Assembly (NCBI RefSeq): GCF_004331465.1
Contig: NZ_SJKB01000020.1
Location: 1-64,000, forward strand
Source: Kribbella pittospori
GTDB lineage: Bacteria; Actinomycetota; Actinomycetes; Propionibacteriales; Kribbellaceae
DNA: 64,000 nt
Direction of reading: 5' to 3'
The stretch's first letter is position 1, and each line of letters starts with the position of its first letter. A model generated the notes under the pieces. It saw nothing but the letters and a program-made list of their open reading frames with translations, was not told where the DNA came from and did not search any database. Position numbers and translations under genes: made by a program. Positions 50,239 to 59,285 of the stretch are shown one piece after another.

Positions 50239-52389
50239 TCAGCCCTCATCCTCCACCGTCAATCGATTAACGGTCGGAGGCGGGCCGTGCACTTCTCGGG
50301 TCCACAGCCAGTCGATGATGCGGTCGACGCCGCGGGCGAGTTGGCGGCGGTACGTCGTGAACGGCAGGCCGAGCACCTCCGCGGCGCGTTCCTGGGTGGC
50401 GGCGGGTCGTAGGAAGGTGCGGTCGACAGCCCGGAACGGCCTCTCGTCACGCGGGTCGGCGCGCAGCGACTCGGCGGCCTCGAGGAGGAGGGCACGAAGC
50501 GTGTCGGCGGACGCGTCACCGTGGTCGCGGACGAGCCTGGAGCGCAGGAGCGGACTGCCGGCGAGCCGGTCCGGCCGGTGCAGCGACCGCAGGGCGGCGC
50601 GGACCGCCTGGGCGAACTCAGGCTGGGACAGCACCAGTTCCGGGTCGGCACCGGTGGGCGGTCCGGCAGGGGCGCCGATCTCCCGATCGGACATCAGCTC
50701 CAGCCAGCCCAAAGGCCCCAGCCGCCGGAAGTCGTGGGCGTACACGGCGTAGTGATGGCCGCCGACGTCGTACTCCGCCTCATGGGCCCGGTGGTAATCG
50801 ATGTAGGCGAAGAAGGGCTCCCAGTAGGCCGCGTCCTCGAAACACGCGATGAAGTCCCAGGACAGTCCCGGGCTGGTGAGCACGTGCTGGATGTGCCGCG
50901 CGGTGATCACGTTGTTCGACGGCGACGGCTTCTGATAGACCTCGCGATCCATGAAGAACCTGGCCGCATAAACGGTCTCGCCCGGCCGCGGCGGGCCGTG
51001 TCGCTGTGCGTAGTCCCACATCGCCGCGGCGGCCGGGTCCGCGGCGAGGTCGGACTCGCCGACCAACTCCAGGCTGATCTCCCCGGCGTAGCCGATCGGG
51101 TCGCCGGCACCGGCCCGGAAGGCGACGAAATTCGCCGCGGGATGCCCGATCCACTGCGCTACGAACTCGGCCTGCTCAGCCCCCTGGTGCCGCTCGGTCA
51201 TCGCCAGGATCGGAGCCCGGTCCTCGTCGCGGAGCTCGTCGGGGAAAGCCTGACCGAACGACTCCCACTCCCAAAAGCTCCTCATCGCCGGGTTGTTGCG
51301 ATGGAGGAAGATGATGTCGGCGGTCCAGCGGTGCTGTTCCAGTCCCCTGGTACGGCGTGCCTGCTCCACCAGGTGCCGACGTACCCGCCGGTGCAGGTCG
51401 GCGTACGACGCTCGGTCCCGCCATCGCAGGTCCGCGTCGAGCACGTCCCGCGCCACGTCGTGCGGGAACACGCCGTACTGGTCCTCCTCGATGAACGAAA
51501 GTCCCCGCAGCCAGCCGAACAGCTCATGCGCGTCGTCGCCGCCGAGCGCGGTACGGAGCAGATCCTCGGTGGTGAACCGGGCATGCGCGCAGGCCTCCAA
51601 CGCTTCCCGGTGCCGTGGGCTGGGGACCCACTCGACGAAGTGTTCGAGCAGTACCCGGACCACGTCCGGCGTTTCCTGCAGGGACAGGCCCGGTGCAAGG
51701 CCGCCTCGGTGCTGCTCGACGACATCAACCAGCAGGGACAGCGCAAGCGGATGACCGTGAGTCATCTCGAGCACCCGTCCGTGCAGGTCCTCGGGTACGC
51801 CGGCGGCGTGCAGGTAGGCGCGTGCGTCGTCGGGTTGCAGGTTGCGCAGGGCAACCACTCGCAACAGCTCGCTCCAGCCGTGATCGCTCGCCCACTGCGG
51901 CGATGGCGGCGTCCGCCCGGCGGCCACGACCAGCGCGTCCGCGGGCAGCGCCGGCAGGAACTCCTCCCGCAGCCAGTTGTCGAGCGGCAGCAACTGCTCG
52001 TAGGTGTCGATGAACAGAATCGGCCGTGCGTGCGCAGCGAGGCTCTCCAACGGTGCGGCTTGGTCCGGTACGCCGAGGGCCGCGCCGAGTGCGGCGTAGA
52101 ACCCAGGCGGCGATGGCTCGATCGTCCGGGCGTCGAGACGTACCGCGGTGGCACCCGCCTCCTCGGCGGCCTCGGCGAGAGCGCCGAGCAAGGTGGTCTT
52201 CCCGATCCCTCCCGGCCCGTGCACGAACAGCACCGTGAAGCCGGACTCCGCCGACGTCACCGCCGTACGGAACAACTCGAGCTCACCGGTCCGCCCGACG
52301 AACCGCCGGCGCCGCGCCTGCCGCAGCCGATCCGCGACCGTGATCGCACCGGCCCGCGCCGTCGGCGTGGACTTGTCACGGCTCGTCAT
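50239..52389 (-). CDS. AAA/STAND ATPase regulator with C-terminal HTH-like end
   Basis: A 716-aa protein. RFVGRTGELELFRTAV and Walker A GPGGIGKTT (58-66), Walker B PILFIDTYEQ (123-132) and ALVVAAGRTPPSPQW (sensor region) make an AAA_16/MalT-like ATPase. A winged segment follows (LSFIEEDQYGVFPHDVARDV). The C-terminal 370 residues contain an insertion resembling a GNAT-like sensory region (MWDYAQRHGPPRPGETVYAA) and end with ERAAEVLGLPFTTYRRQLAR, a plausible DNA-binding HTH. Divergent from the FAD/epoxide hydrolase pair, it probably controls them. Confidence 0.8.
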   Translation of the reverse strand: MTSRDKSTPTARAGAITVADRLRQARRRRFVGRTGELELFRTAVTSAESGFTVLFVHGPGGIGKTTLLGALAEAAEEAGATAVRLDARTIEPSPPGFYAALGAALGVPDQAAPLESLAAHARPILFIDTYEQLLPLDNWLREEFLPALPADALVVAAGRTPPSPQWASDHGWSELLRVVALRNLQPDDARAYLHAAGVPEDLHGRVLEMTHGHPLALSLLVDVVEQHRGGLAPGLSLQETPDVVRVLLEHFVEWVPSPRHREALEACAHARFTTEDLLRTALGGDDAHELFGWLRGLSFIEEDQYGVFPHDVARDVLDADLRWRDRASYADLHRRVRRHLVEQARRTRGLEQHRWTADIIFLHRNNPAMRSFWEWESFGQAFPDELRDEDRAPILAMTERHQGAEQAEFVAQWIGHPAANFVAFRAGAGDPIGYAGEISLELVGESDLAADPAAAAMWDYAQRHGPPRPGETVYAARFFMDREVYQKPSPSNNVITARHIQHVLTSPGLSWDFIACFEDAAYWEPFFAYIDYHRAHEAEYDVGGHHYAVYAHDFRRLGPLGWLELMSDREIGAPAGPPTGADPELVLSQPEFAQAVRAALRSLHRPDRLAGSPLLRSRLVRDHGDASADTLRALLLEAAESLRADPRDERPFRAVDRTFLRPAATQERAAEVLGLPFTTYRRQLARGVDRIIDWLWTREVHGPPPTVNRLTVEDEG

Positions 52390-52569
52390 GCGCCACCCCC
52401 TCCGGCACTCCGAGCATCCTCAGTCCAACCTGCCCCTCGCCTCGTTGGCGGTCAAGACGAACGGACAGCTCGTACGGCGTTCGGACAGCGATTGGACAGT
52501 GATTGGTCTGGCAGGTGAGCAGGTCGGTGCCGCACGCTGCCGGCACTGAGACAGCTCCGGAGGTGTGAG

Positions 52570-53982
52570 ATGGCGGAAATCGTCGTACTGGGCGCCGGCC
52601 TGAACGGCCTGGTCACCGCGATGCTCCTGGCCCGCGACGGCCACAGTGTGCAGGTCCTGGAACGGGACGAGGCCGCGCCCGGCGATGCCGACACTGTCTG
52701 GGACCAGTGGCAGCGGCCGGGAGTCAACCAGTTCCGCCAGCTGCACTTCATGTTGCCCCGCTGGCGGGCGCTGATGCAGCGCGAACTGCCCGCCGTCCTC
52801 GAGCAGGTGATCGCCTTCGGCGGCTGCCGCGTGAACGTGTTCGGTGAGCTGCCGGCCGGCCTGACCGGTGGCCCGCGCGACGGCGACGAGCGGTTCGATA
52901 CGGTGACAGCCCGGCGTCCGGTCCTCGAGGCGGCTGCCGCTGCTGTCGCACAGCGAACCCACGGTGTTTCGATCCGCCGCGGCGTCACGGTCCGCGAACT
53001 GGTCACCGGCAACCGCCTGGTCGCGGCGGCACCACACGTGACCGGAGTGGTGATCGACGACGGCGCCGTACTCCCTGCCGATCTCGTCGTCGACGCGACC
53101 GGGCGACGATCGCCGATCGGCGTCATGGTTGAGTCCGCCGGCGGCCGTCGCCCCAATGAGGAGCGCGAGGACTCAGGATTCGTGTACTACGCCCGCCACT
53201 TCCGTTCGGCCGACGGATCCCGGCCCGCGGCCCTCGGCACATTGCTGCAGCACTTCGACAGCCTGTCGGTCCTGACCCTTCCCGGCGACAACGGCACGTG
53301 GGGCGTCGGATTCATCACGTCCGCGCGGGACAAGCACCTGCGCGGGCTGCGTGACACTTCCTCGTGGCAGACGGCCCTGAAGCTGTATCCGACCGCCGCC
53401 CACTGGGGAGAGGCCGAACCGATCACCGACGTACAGGTGATCGCCGGGATCGAAGACCGGTACCACCGCTTCGTCGTCGATGGCGAGCCGGTGGTCACCG
53501 GGCTCGTTGCGGTCGGCGATGCCTGGGCGTGCACGAACCCCTCGCTCGGCCGCGGCGCGTCGATCGGGATGCTGCACGCCTGCGCGCTGCGCGACCTGCT
53601 CCGCGACGTCAGCCCGGACCAGCCGGAGAAGCTGGTACGGCGGTTCGACGAGATCACCGAGAGCACGGTCGCCCCGCTGTACAGGATGACGCTGGCCTTC
53701 GACCGGCACCGGCTGAACGAACTCGCCGCCGACGTGGCCGGCGAGACGTATCAAACCTCAGACGCGAGCTGGGCGATGAGCAAAGCGTTGTACGCGGCCG
53801 CCCAGCACGATCCCGACGTACTGCGTGCGTACGCGTCTGTCATGTCGATGCTGAACACTCCCCAGGAGGCACTGGCAGCGCCCGGCCTGGTCAGCAAGGT
53901 CCTCACGCTCGGCGCCAACGCGCCGCAGTACCCGATCCCTGGCCCCGGCCGCGCACAACTCCTCTCCGCGATCACGAACTAG
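52570..53982 (+). CDS. FAD-dependent monooxygenase/oxidoreductase
   Basis: A 470-aa flavoprotein. VVLGAGLNGLVTAMLLARDG is the GxGxxG FAD site, and ERDEAAPGDADTVWDQWQRP and GVNQFRQLHFMLPR follow. ADLVVDATGRRSPIG is the DxxDATGxxS motif and GLVAVGDAWACTNPSLGRGA the GD motif. It resembles PHBH-type or geranylgeranyl-reductase-type oxidoreductases. ATG 52570 has GGAGG upstream. A hydrolase gene follows 9 bp later, suggesting that the oxidised product is hydrolysed. Confidence 0.87.
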   Translation: MAEIVVLGAGLNGLVTAMLLARDGHSVQVLERDEAAPGDADTVWDQWQRPGVNQFRQLHFMLPRWRALMQRELPAVLEQVIAFGGCRVNVFGELPAGLTGGPRDGDERFDTVTARRPVLEAAAAAVAQRTHGVSIRRGVTVRELVTGNRLVAAAPHVTGVVIDDGAVLPADLVVDATGRRSPIGVMVESAGGRRPNEEREDSGFVYYARHFRSADGSRPAALGTLLQHFDSLSVLTLPGDNGTWGVGFITSARDKHLRGLRDTSSWQTALKLYPTAAHWGEAEPITDVQVIAGIEDRYHRFVVDGEPVVTGLVAVGDAWACTNPSLGRGASIGMLHACALRDLLRDVSPDQPEKLVRRFDEITESTVAPLYRMTLAFDRHRLNELAADVAGETYQTSDASWAMSKALYAAAQHDPDVLRAYASVMSMLNTPQEALAAPGLVSKVLTLGANAPQYPIPGPGRAQLLSAITN

Positions 53983-53991
53983 GAGCTCGCC

Positions 53992-54831
53992 ATGCGCATC
54001 GACATCAACGGAACAACCCTCGAGGTCGAGGACCTCGGCGACGGCGAGCCCGTCCTCCTGCTGCACGGCTGGCCCGACAGCCATGAGGTCTGGCGCCACC
54101 AGGTCGCGGCGCTCGGCGATGCCGGTTACCGAACCATCGCCCCGGACCTCCGCGGATTCGGCGGGTCCGACAAGCCCGGCTCTGTCGCGAGCTACGGCAT
54201 GATTCAGATGGTCAGCGACCTGATCGGTCTCCTCGACGTCCTCGGCGCGCCACGGGCCAATGTCGTGGGTCACGACTGGGGCGGTGCGATCGGCGCGGTA
54301 CTCGCCGCGCTGTCGCCCGAGCGGGTTGCCACCCTGACCTGCGTGTCGGTCGGCCACCCGGCGGCGTTCGCGGCCGCCGGCTGGGCCCAGCGCGAGAAGT
54401 CCTGGTACATGCTGCTGTTCCAGTTCCCCGGCGTCGCCGAACACTGGCTCGCCGACAACGACTTCGCGAACCTGCGGGCGTGGAGCCGGCACCCGGACAT
54501 CGAGTCCGTCATCGCGCACCTCCGCGACCCCGCCGCCCTGACGGCAAGCCTCGGCGTCTACCGCGCGATCCTGCCGCCGGAGTCGCTGATCCGCCCACCG
54601 ACGGACCTCCCGCGCATCCAAGCACCGACGATGGGAATCTGGACCACCGACGACCTCGCCATCACCGAAGAGGCCCTGACCGGCACCGCAGCCTTCGTCG
54701 ACGCCCCCTGGCGGTACGAGCGAATCAACAACATCGGCCACTGGCCCCAACTCGACGCCCCCGACCAGGTAAACACCCTGCTCCTCAACTTCCTCTCCAC
54801 CCTCCCCACTCCCACACCAGCGCGCTCCTGA
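53992..54831 (+). CDS. Alpha/beta hydrolase, epoxide-hydrolase type
   Basis: A 279-aa hydrolase. The oxyanion HGWP motif is in PVLLLHGWPDSHEVWRHQ, and the nucleophile Asp95 is in NVVGHDWGGAIGAVLAAL (GHDWGG, typical of epoxide hydrolases and haloalkane dehalogenases). The acid lies in GIWTTDDLAITEEAL and the His in NNIGHWPQLDAP. ATG 53992 has AGGAG upstream. Operon with the FAD enzyme: the pair could open epoxides made from an aromatic or alkene substrate. Confidence 0.88.
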   Translation: MRIDINGTTLEVEDLGDGEPVLLLHGWPDSHEVWRHQVAALGDAGYRTIAPDLRGFGGSDKPGSVASYGMIQMVSDLIGLLDVLGAPRANVVGHDWGGAIGAVLAALSPERVATLTCVSVGHPAAFAAAGWAQREKSWYMLLFQFPGVAEHWLADNDFANLRAWSRHPDIESVIAHLRDPAALTASLGVYRAILPPESLIRPPTDLPRIQAPTMGIWTTDDLAITEEALTGTAAFVDAPWRYERINNIGHWPQLDAPDQVNTLLLNFLSTLPTPTPARS

Positions 54832-55074
54832 TCGCCCACGCCCGGCGTGCACAGCCCCCAAAGCGGCGTACGACGACGGTCCCGACCCACAGAACCATGT
54901 GAACACGTGATGTCCGCAAGGCGTCAGGACTGGGCGAGCTGCGGGATGAACGCGGCCAGCGCGCTGGTGAGCAGTCGCGAGAAGACCGCACGGCCGGTCT
55001 ACGGATCCCGCAGGAGGCAGACTCCCCGGGCCAGGAAGCGCCCGGAACCGGCCGGCACGGGGTCACGCGGTGGG

Positions 55075-55626
55075 TCAGTCCGAGCGTCCAGTGCCTGGGC
55101 TCGTGGCCACGAGTCCGACAACGCCTCCGAGCGCGGTTGTCGCGAGGGCCAACGGTGCCTCCGCGGCCTTGCCTTGATAGATCAGGACGAACGCCATAGT
55201 GCCGAACACGAAGATCGCCGCGGTCATCGTCATGACGACGATGTACCACAGATGCTGACGGGTGCGGCGGTCTGGATTGCCGAGAACCCCCTGGGCCAGC
55301 TGTCGCTGCTGATCGCTTGGCAGAGCGCGCACCGCACCCTCCGCTGCAGCCCTTTTCTGCGTGGTCGTGTCCAGACTCTGTACGACGCTGGCGGCCAGGT
55401 CCTCCTTCGCCTCGTTAGGGAGCCTGCCGACCACCTCCTCTGCAGCGGCCTTCTGCTGTGCGGGCGTGTCCAAGCCCTGCACAACAACCGCCGGCAGCGA
55501 CTGAATCTCCGAACGCGTCAACGTCCGCGCAGCCTGATCCGCCGCCGCTCGAGCTGTGGAAAGACGACCGCGAGCCACGTCTTGATTGGATGAACCACCC
55601 AGGTCCGAATCGATCGCATCGGCCAT
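55075..55626 (-). CDS. Helical-repeat protein with C-terminal TM hairpin
   Basis: A 183-aa protein. Residues about 40-115 hold two roughly 33-residue repeats (VVQGLDTPAQQKAAAEEVVG / VVQSLDTTTQKRAAAEGAVR, each followed by a LP..., LA helix) plus a third partial one. Two TM helices follow (WYIVVMTMTAAIFVFGTMAF and APLALATTALGGVVGLVATS), ending SPGTGRSD. No family recognised. It lies 87 bp downstream of the ComEC-like hydrolase gene on the same strand and could be its membrane partner. Confidence 0.7.
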   Translation of the reverse strand: MADAIDSDLGGSSNQDVARGRLSTARAAADQAARTLTRSEIQSLPAVVVQGLDTPAQQKAAAEEVVGRLPNEAKEDLAASVVQSLDTTTQKRAAAEGAVRALPSDQQRQLAQGVLGNPDRRTRQHLWYIVVMTMTAAIFVFGTMAFVLIYQGKAAEAPLALATTALGGVVGLVATSPGTGRSD

Positions 55627-55713
55627 CTCAGGCCTCCCTATCGGTCACCGAGGCCGCGTTGACGACGTCTCGGATAGTCAGGGCAACCGACACTTCGGCC
55701 GGTTGGGTCGGTG

Positions 55714-56868
55714 TTACTTGGTTGTCCAGCGGCGGGCTGCATTCAGGTCGACCATGTCGGCCGGCCGGTCGCCGAAACGCCAGAGTGAGCGTTTGCCCGT
55801 CGGAGAGATGACGACGCAGATTGTGCCGAGTGCCTTGTTGGTGCTGTCCTTCGCGCTGGTGTAGTGAATGCCGAGCTCATGGTCTGCCTTCCGCTTGATC
55901 TTCCCGGAGCTCACGGCCTGGAGCGCTTCACGGATCGCCTGCTGCGAAACGGTGTGCGGAAAGTTGTACTTTCCTCCACCTGCGACTGAGGAGACCAGGC
56001 TCAGTGCCGGGGCGATCTGTTCGACGAGTTCGAGGCTGAGGCCGTGCTTTGACAGGTGATGAGGGACCTTGAACACATCCGCCTTGAGAGGATCCTTGCC
56101 TAGCGCAACGCGCAAGGCCGAGGCCGCCGCAGATTCATCCGGGTGCAGTTCCGGGAAGTCCGTCAGCGCATGGGCCCATGAGACGGTTTGCGCGTCGGCA
56201 CCGAGCAGAAGTCGCTGCGTTCTCGGCCTGACGAATTCGCGATCGGGAGACTGCTGGACAACGCGGCTGGCCGGGAATTCCAGGCGCATCGCGATCGACG
56301 AGTTGTTGATCTCGATGCCATAGGTGTCGAATCGGTTGCGCAGAGATATCGCGGGCGTCAGCGTCATGACCTGCACGTGGCCGATGTAGCGGGTGTACCC
56401 GGCTGTCGGCTGTGAGTGCCGCACGCTGTGACCCGCGCTGTCCAGATCCTCGATGACTCGCATCATCTCCGCGTACGCCGCCACCGTGTGGAAGTAGCCC
56501 GGCTCCCAGAACTCGCCGATTTGGTCGCCGAACTTGTCCAGGAACTCCGGCATGCCACCGATGTGATCCTGATGTGGGTGAGTAGCCACGACGAGCTCGA
56601 ACAGTGGTCTGCCGGGCGGTGGCTCCTTCAACAGACCGACGCCCCCCAGCTTTGCGACCAACTGCGGAAGCTTCTTCGTCGTCGCACAATCGACCACGAC
56701 GGCGTGGCGATGGCCCCCGGGTGTCTCCGGGAGGAGGATCAGTTGCGTGTCACCGTCGCCGACGTTGAGCAAGAAGTAGACCAAGTCATCTTTGTCGATC
56801 GACGTCTCGAAGCGAGTCGACGCGTCGAACGATGCCGCGTCCAGCGTCTCAACCAAGGTCTCTGTCAT
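55714..56868 (-). CDS. Stand-alone ComEC-type MBL-fold metallohydrolase
   Basis: A 384-aa cytoplasmic protein. VYFLLNVGDGDTQLILLPET is the ComEC NVGQGDA-type opening. ELVVATHPHQDHIGGMPEFL holds the metal motif (His97, His99, Asp101, His102). EINNSSIAMRLEF matches NxNSxVxRL, LLLGADAQ the TGDxE strand, and DVFKVPHHLSKHG the KVPHHGS motif. This is the C-terminal nuclease-like domain of ComEC without its membrane channel. ATG 56868 follows GGGGGAGG and overlaps the upstream gene by ATGA. Substrate unknown. Confidence 0.86.
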   Translation of the reverse strand: MTETLVETLDAASFDASTRFETSIDKDDLVYFLLNVGDGDTQLILLPETPGGHRHAVVVDCATTKKLPQLVAKLGGVGLLKEPPPGRPLFELVVATHPHQDHIGGMPEFLDKFGDQIGEFWEPGYFHTVAAYAEMMRVIEDLDSAGHSVRHSQPTAGYTRYIGHVQVMTLTPAISLRNRFDTYGIEINNSSIAMRLEFPASRVVQQSPDREFVRPRTQRLLLGADAQTVSWAHALTDFPELHPDESAAASALRVALGKDPLKADVFKVPHHLSKHGLSLELVEQIAPALSLVSSVAGGGKYNFPHTVSQQAIREALQAVSSGKIKRKADHELGIHYTSAKDSTNKALGTICVVISPTGKRSLWRFGDRPADMVDLNAARRWTTK

Positions 56869-57428
56869 CGCGCCTCCCCCAGGTGCGCACGCCATTCCGC
56901 AGGCTCGGTCACTGCGGGAAGTCGACCCTGGTCATGCGATGCCGTTTCAGCGACCGATCCATCAAGTGGCGCCGCCACCGCACCGTAGAACGAGGCTCGT
57001 GCTGCGTTCCGTGCGGCCGCCGTGATGTCCACGATCGGACCGATGGGTTTCAGCAGCTGGCGCTGTGCTCGGCTGGCGAGCATCATCGCGAACGCGTCGC
57101 CGATCTGCGGCGGCCGCTCGCGCAACTCTGCGGGTACGCGCCGCTCTCGGGCCAGCGTCTGCCAAGCGTTCGTTGACACGGAGACTTCAACGACTCGACC
57201 GAGGCGATGCCGCACCCTGCCCAGGTCATCTGTTCGCGGCCATTCAGACAGGACGAACAACAGTTCGCCGGCCGGGGCATCGCGCTCATCGATGACCACG
57301 TACGTCAGCGCCGAGACCAAATCCGGAGCGACGTTTTCCAGCACTGCTGGGATCCACGGCGTGTCCCGCAACGGAATCTGAACCGCCCGGCCAGTCTTAG
57401 CCGCCGCACGGTTCTCCAGCCAGTTCAC
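56865..57428 (-). CDS. Unrecognised partner of the ComEC-like hydrolase
   Basis: A 187-aa soluble protein that I do not recognise. An N-terminal MNWLENRAAAKTGRAVQIPL is followed by a predicted alpha/beta region (SALTYVVIDERDAPAGELLF, VLSEWPRTDDLGRVRHRLGR) and a helical part (PPQIGDAFAMMLASRAQRQL). The C-terminus contains AAPLDGSVAETASHDQ. No TM or Cys motif. GTG 57428 has GAAGGTCAGCT upstream. The ATGA overlap with the MBL gene makes a fixed pair; the upstream 500 bp look gene-free. Confidence 0.68.
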   Translation of the reverse strand: MNWLENRAAAKTGRAVQIPLRDTPWIPAVLENVAPDLVSALTYVVIDERDAPAGELLFVLSEWPRTDDLGRVRHRLGRVVEVSVSTNAWQTLARERRVPAELRERPPQIGDAFAMMLASRAQRQLLKPIGPIVDITAAARNAARASFYGAVAAPLDGSVAETASHDQGRLPAVTEPAEWRAHLGEAR

Positions 57429-57926
57429 AGCTGACCTTCACAACAATGCTCGGCGCACACTTCAGCCGACCTCAATGCCCCCATCGACCCTCCCCAGAGT
57501 CGTTGAACGCAGTGTGCACCCACCGACTCGTACGAACAAGAGGCTAGCCAAATGAAACTGATGATGACTTGTGCGGTCGTGTGAATGCGCATGGCCAGCA
57601 CGAGCTCCCCATCGTTGATCCAGCACTGCGCCGTATCAACTTCCATCTGCGGTGTCGCCTCGAGGCGGCCCCGGACGCACCCACCCACTCTCTTCGGTTG
57701 CCCTAGGCAATATGTGCATGAAGTTGTCCATTGCAAATCAATCCTTGTGACCAGCTCAACCACAGGCTTGATTCACTTGTTTGGGCAACCGCACCATTCG
57801 CATCGATTGCACGGACCAAAGTCTTCGGCGCCGAGAAGCGAGACCATCAAGGTCAGAGCTCGCCTTTCCCACAGCAACGTCTTGGAGGGACACTTCCTGT
57901 CCGCCCTCCCCACGTACGTCTGAGGC
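57429..57926. other. Gene-free control region, lower GC than average
   Basis: About 500 bp between the start of the 187-aa gene and the end of the xdhC remnant. A minus-strand frame (57425-57763) ends in a GTGA overlap with the 187-aa gene, but its Cys/Trp-rich composition argues against coding. It probably holds the promoter of the ComEC-like operon; no repeat or RNA gene was seen. Confidence 0.5.
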
Positions 57927-58795
57927 CTAGGCCACGCCTGCGTGCTCGCGATGGATTCGGCCCTTGGTGGTTGACAGGGGTTGGCCCGTGGCTGAGGAGC
58001 GGGTGGCGATGATTTCGGCTGCGATGGAGATTGCGGTCTCCTCGGGGGTGCGCGCCTAGGTCCAAGCCGGTGGGTGACGACAGGCGGGTGAGCTCGGCCT
58101 CGGTCACACCGGCTGCTCGCAGGCGGGACAGGCGATCCTCGTGGGTGCGGCGTGATCCCATCGCACCGATGTAGCCGGCGTCGGTGCGCAGCGCCACCTC
58201 CAGCAGCGGTACGTCGAACTTCGGGTCGTGGGTGAGCACGCACAGGACGCTGCGGCGATCCACCAAGCCTTGTTCTACGCCTCCGCGAGGAAACGGTGCG
58301 GCCAGCGCACCACGACCTCGTCCGCCTCGGGAAACCGCTGCCGAGTGGCGAACACGCCGCGCGCGTCGCACACCGTCACGTGGTGGCCGAGGAACTTGCC
58401 CACCCGAGCCACGGCGACCGCGAAATCGATCGCGCCGAAGACGAACATCCGCGGCGGAGGCGTGAACGCCTGGACGAACACCGCGACCTCGGCCCGCTGG
58501 CACTCCCCCCTGCGCTCTGTAGTACCGGATCGCGGTGGCACCTTGGTCGAGCATCGCCACGGCGTCCTCGATGACGGCGGTGTCCAAGCCCGAGTCACCG
58601 AGACTCCCGGTGACTCCGTCCGGCCAGACAATCAACCGTTGCCCCAGGCCCTCTCCGGTGGTGACCACAGTCGCCCACCGCCATCGCCGCGCCAGGTTGA
58701 CGCGGCGCCGAGCGGAACGTGTCGATGACCGTCGCCACGGCGAACCGCCCGCCATCGGCGTACCACGGCCGGATGTGCGGGAGCAGATCACGCAC
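57927..58795 (-). pseudogene. xdhC/coxI-family molybdenum-cofactor chaperone, multiply frameshifted
   Basis: Starts correctly as VRDLLPHIRPWYADGGRFAV and TFRSAPRQPGAAMAVGD. It then loses the frame and about 65 residues including the family's CGG region. Later pieces appear in different frames: GLGQRLIVWPDGVTGSLGDS, FVQAFTPPPRMFVFGAIDFA, VLCVLTHDPKFDVPLLEVAL, GYIGAMGSRRTHEDRLSRLR and TPEETAISIAAEIIATRSS. XdhC inserts sulfurated molybdenum cofactor into xanthine-dehydrogenase-type enzymes, whose intact subunits lie directly upstream. At least four frame changes make a functional product very unlikely. Confidence 0.88.
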
Positions 58796-58801
58796 GCTGC
58801 C

Positions 58802-59278
58802 TCACATGTCCTGGGCACCGGCCTTGATGGCCTCGCGGATCCGGGAGTAGGTGCCGCACCGGCAGATGTTGCGCAGTTCGTCGATGTCCGCATCGGTGAT
58901 CTCGTGGCCCTCCGCGTGGGCCTGCTTCACCTTGGCCACGGCTGCCATGATCTGGCCCGGCTGGCAGTAGCCACACTGGGAGACGTCTTGGTCGAGCCAG
59001 GCCTGCTGCATCGGGTGCAGGTCCTTGCCGACGGTCGCCGGCAAGCCTTCGATCGTGGTGATCTCGTCGTCCGGCTCGATGTCCTTCACCTGCACCGAGC
59101 ACGGATTGAAGGCCTTGCCGTTGATGTGCGAGGTGCACGACTTGCAGACCTCGAGCGCACATCCGTACTTCGGGCCGGTGACGCCGAGCAGGTCGCGCAG
59201 AACCCACAGCAGGCGGACGTTGCCCTCGGCCTCGACGCTGATCTGCTTGCCGTTGAGTGTGAAAGTGTGGGTGGCCAT
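58802..59278 (-). CDS. [2Fe-2S] subunit of an IorA-type molybdenum hydroxylase
   Basis: A 158-aa protein with the two-cluster ferredoxin pattern. The plant-type cluster is in KYGCALEVCKSCTSHINGKA with the fourth Cys in FNPCSVQV. The second cluster is in SQCGYCQPGQIMAAVA and RNICRCGTYSRIREAI. It passes electrons from the molybdenum subunit. ATG 59278 is 7 bp after the stop of that large subunit. It is the small subunit of isoquinoline-1-oxidoreductase/aldehyde-oxidase-like enzymes. Confidence 0.92.
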   Translation of the reverse strand: MATHTFTLNGKQISVEAEGNVRLLWVLRDLLGVTGPKYGCALEVCKSCTSHINGKAFNPCSVQVKDIEPDDEITTIEGLPATVGKDLHPMQQAWLDQDVSQCGYCQPGQIMAAVAKVKQAHAEGHEITDADIDELRNICRCGTYSRIREAIKAGAQDM

Positions 59279-59285
59279 GAATTCC

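Noticed and set aside
50521..52518. A 665-residue plus-strand frame antisense to the AAA regulator
   Set aside because: Shadow. The opposite strand has Walker A and B motifs.
57425..57763. A 112-residue minus-strand frame that overlaps the 187-aa gene by GTGA
   Set aside because: The product is very rich in Cys and Trp and lacks the third-position GC bias of real genes here. The overlap could be chance.
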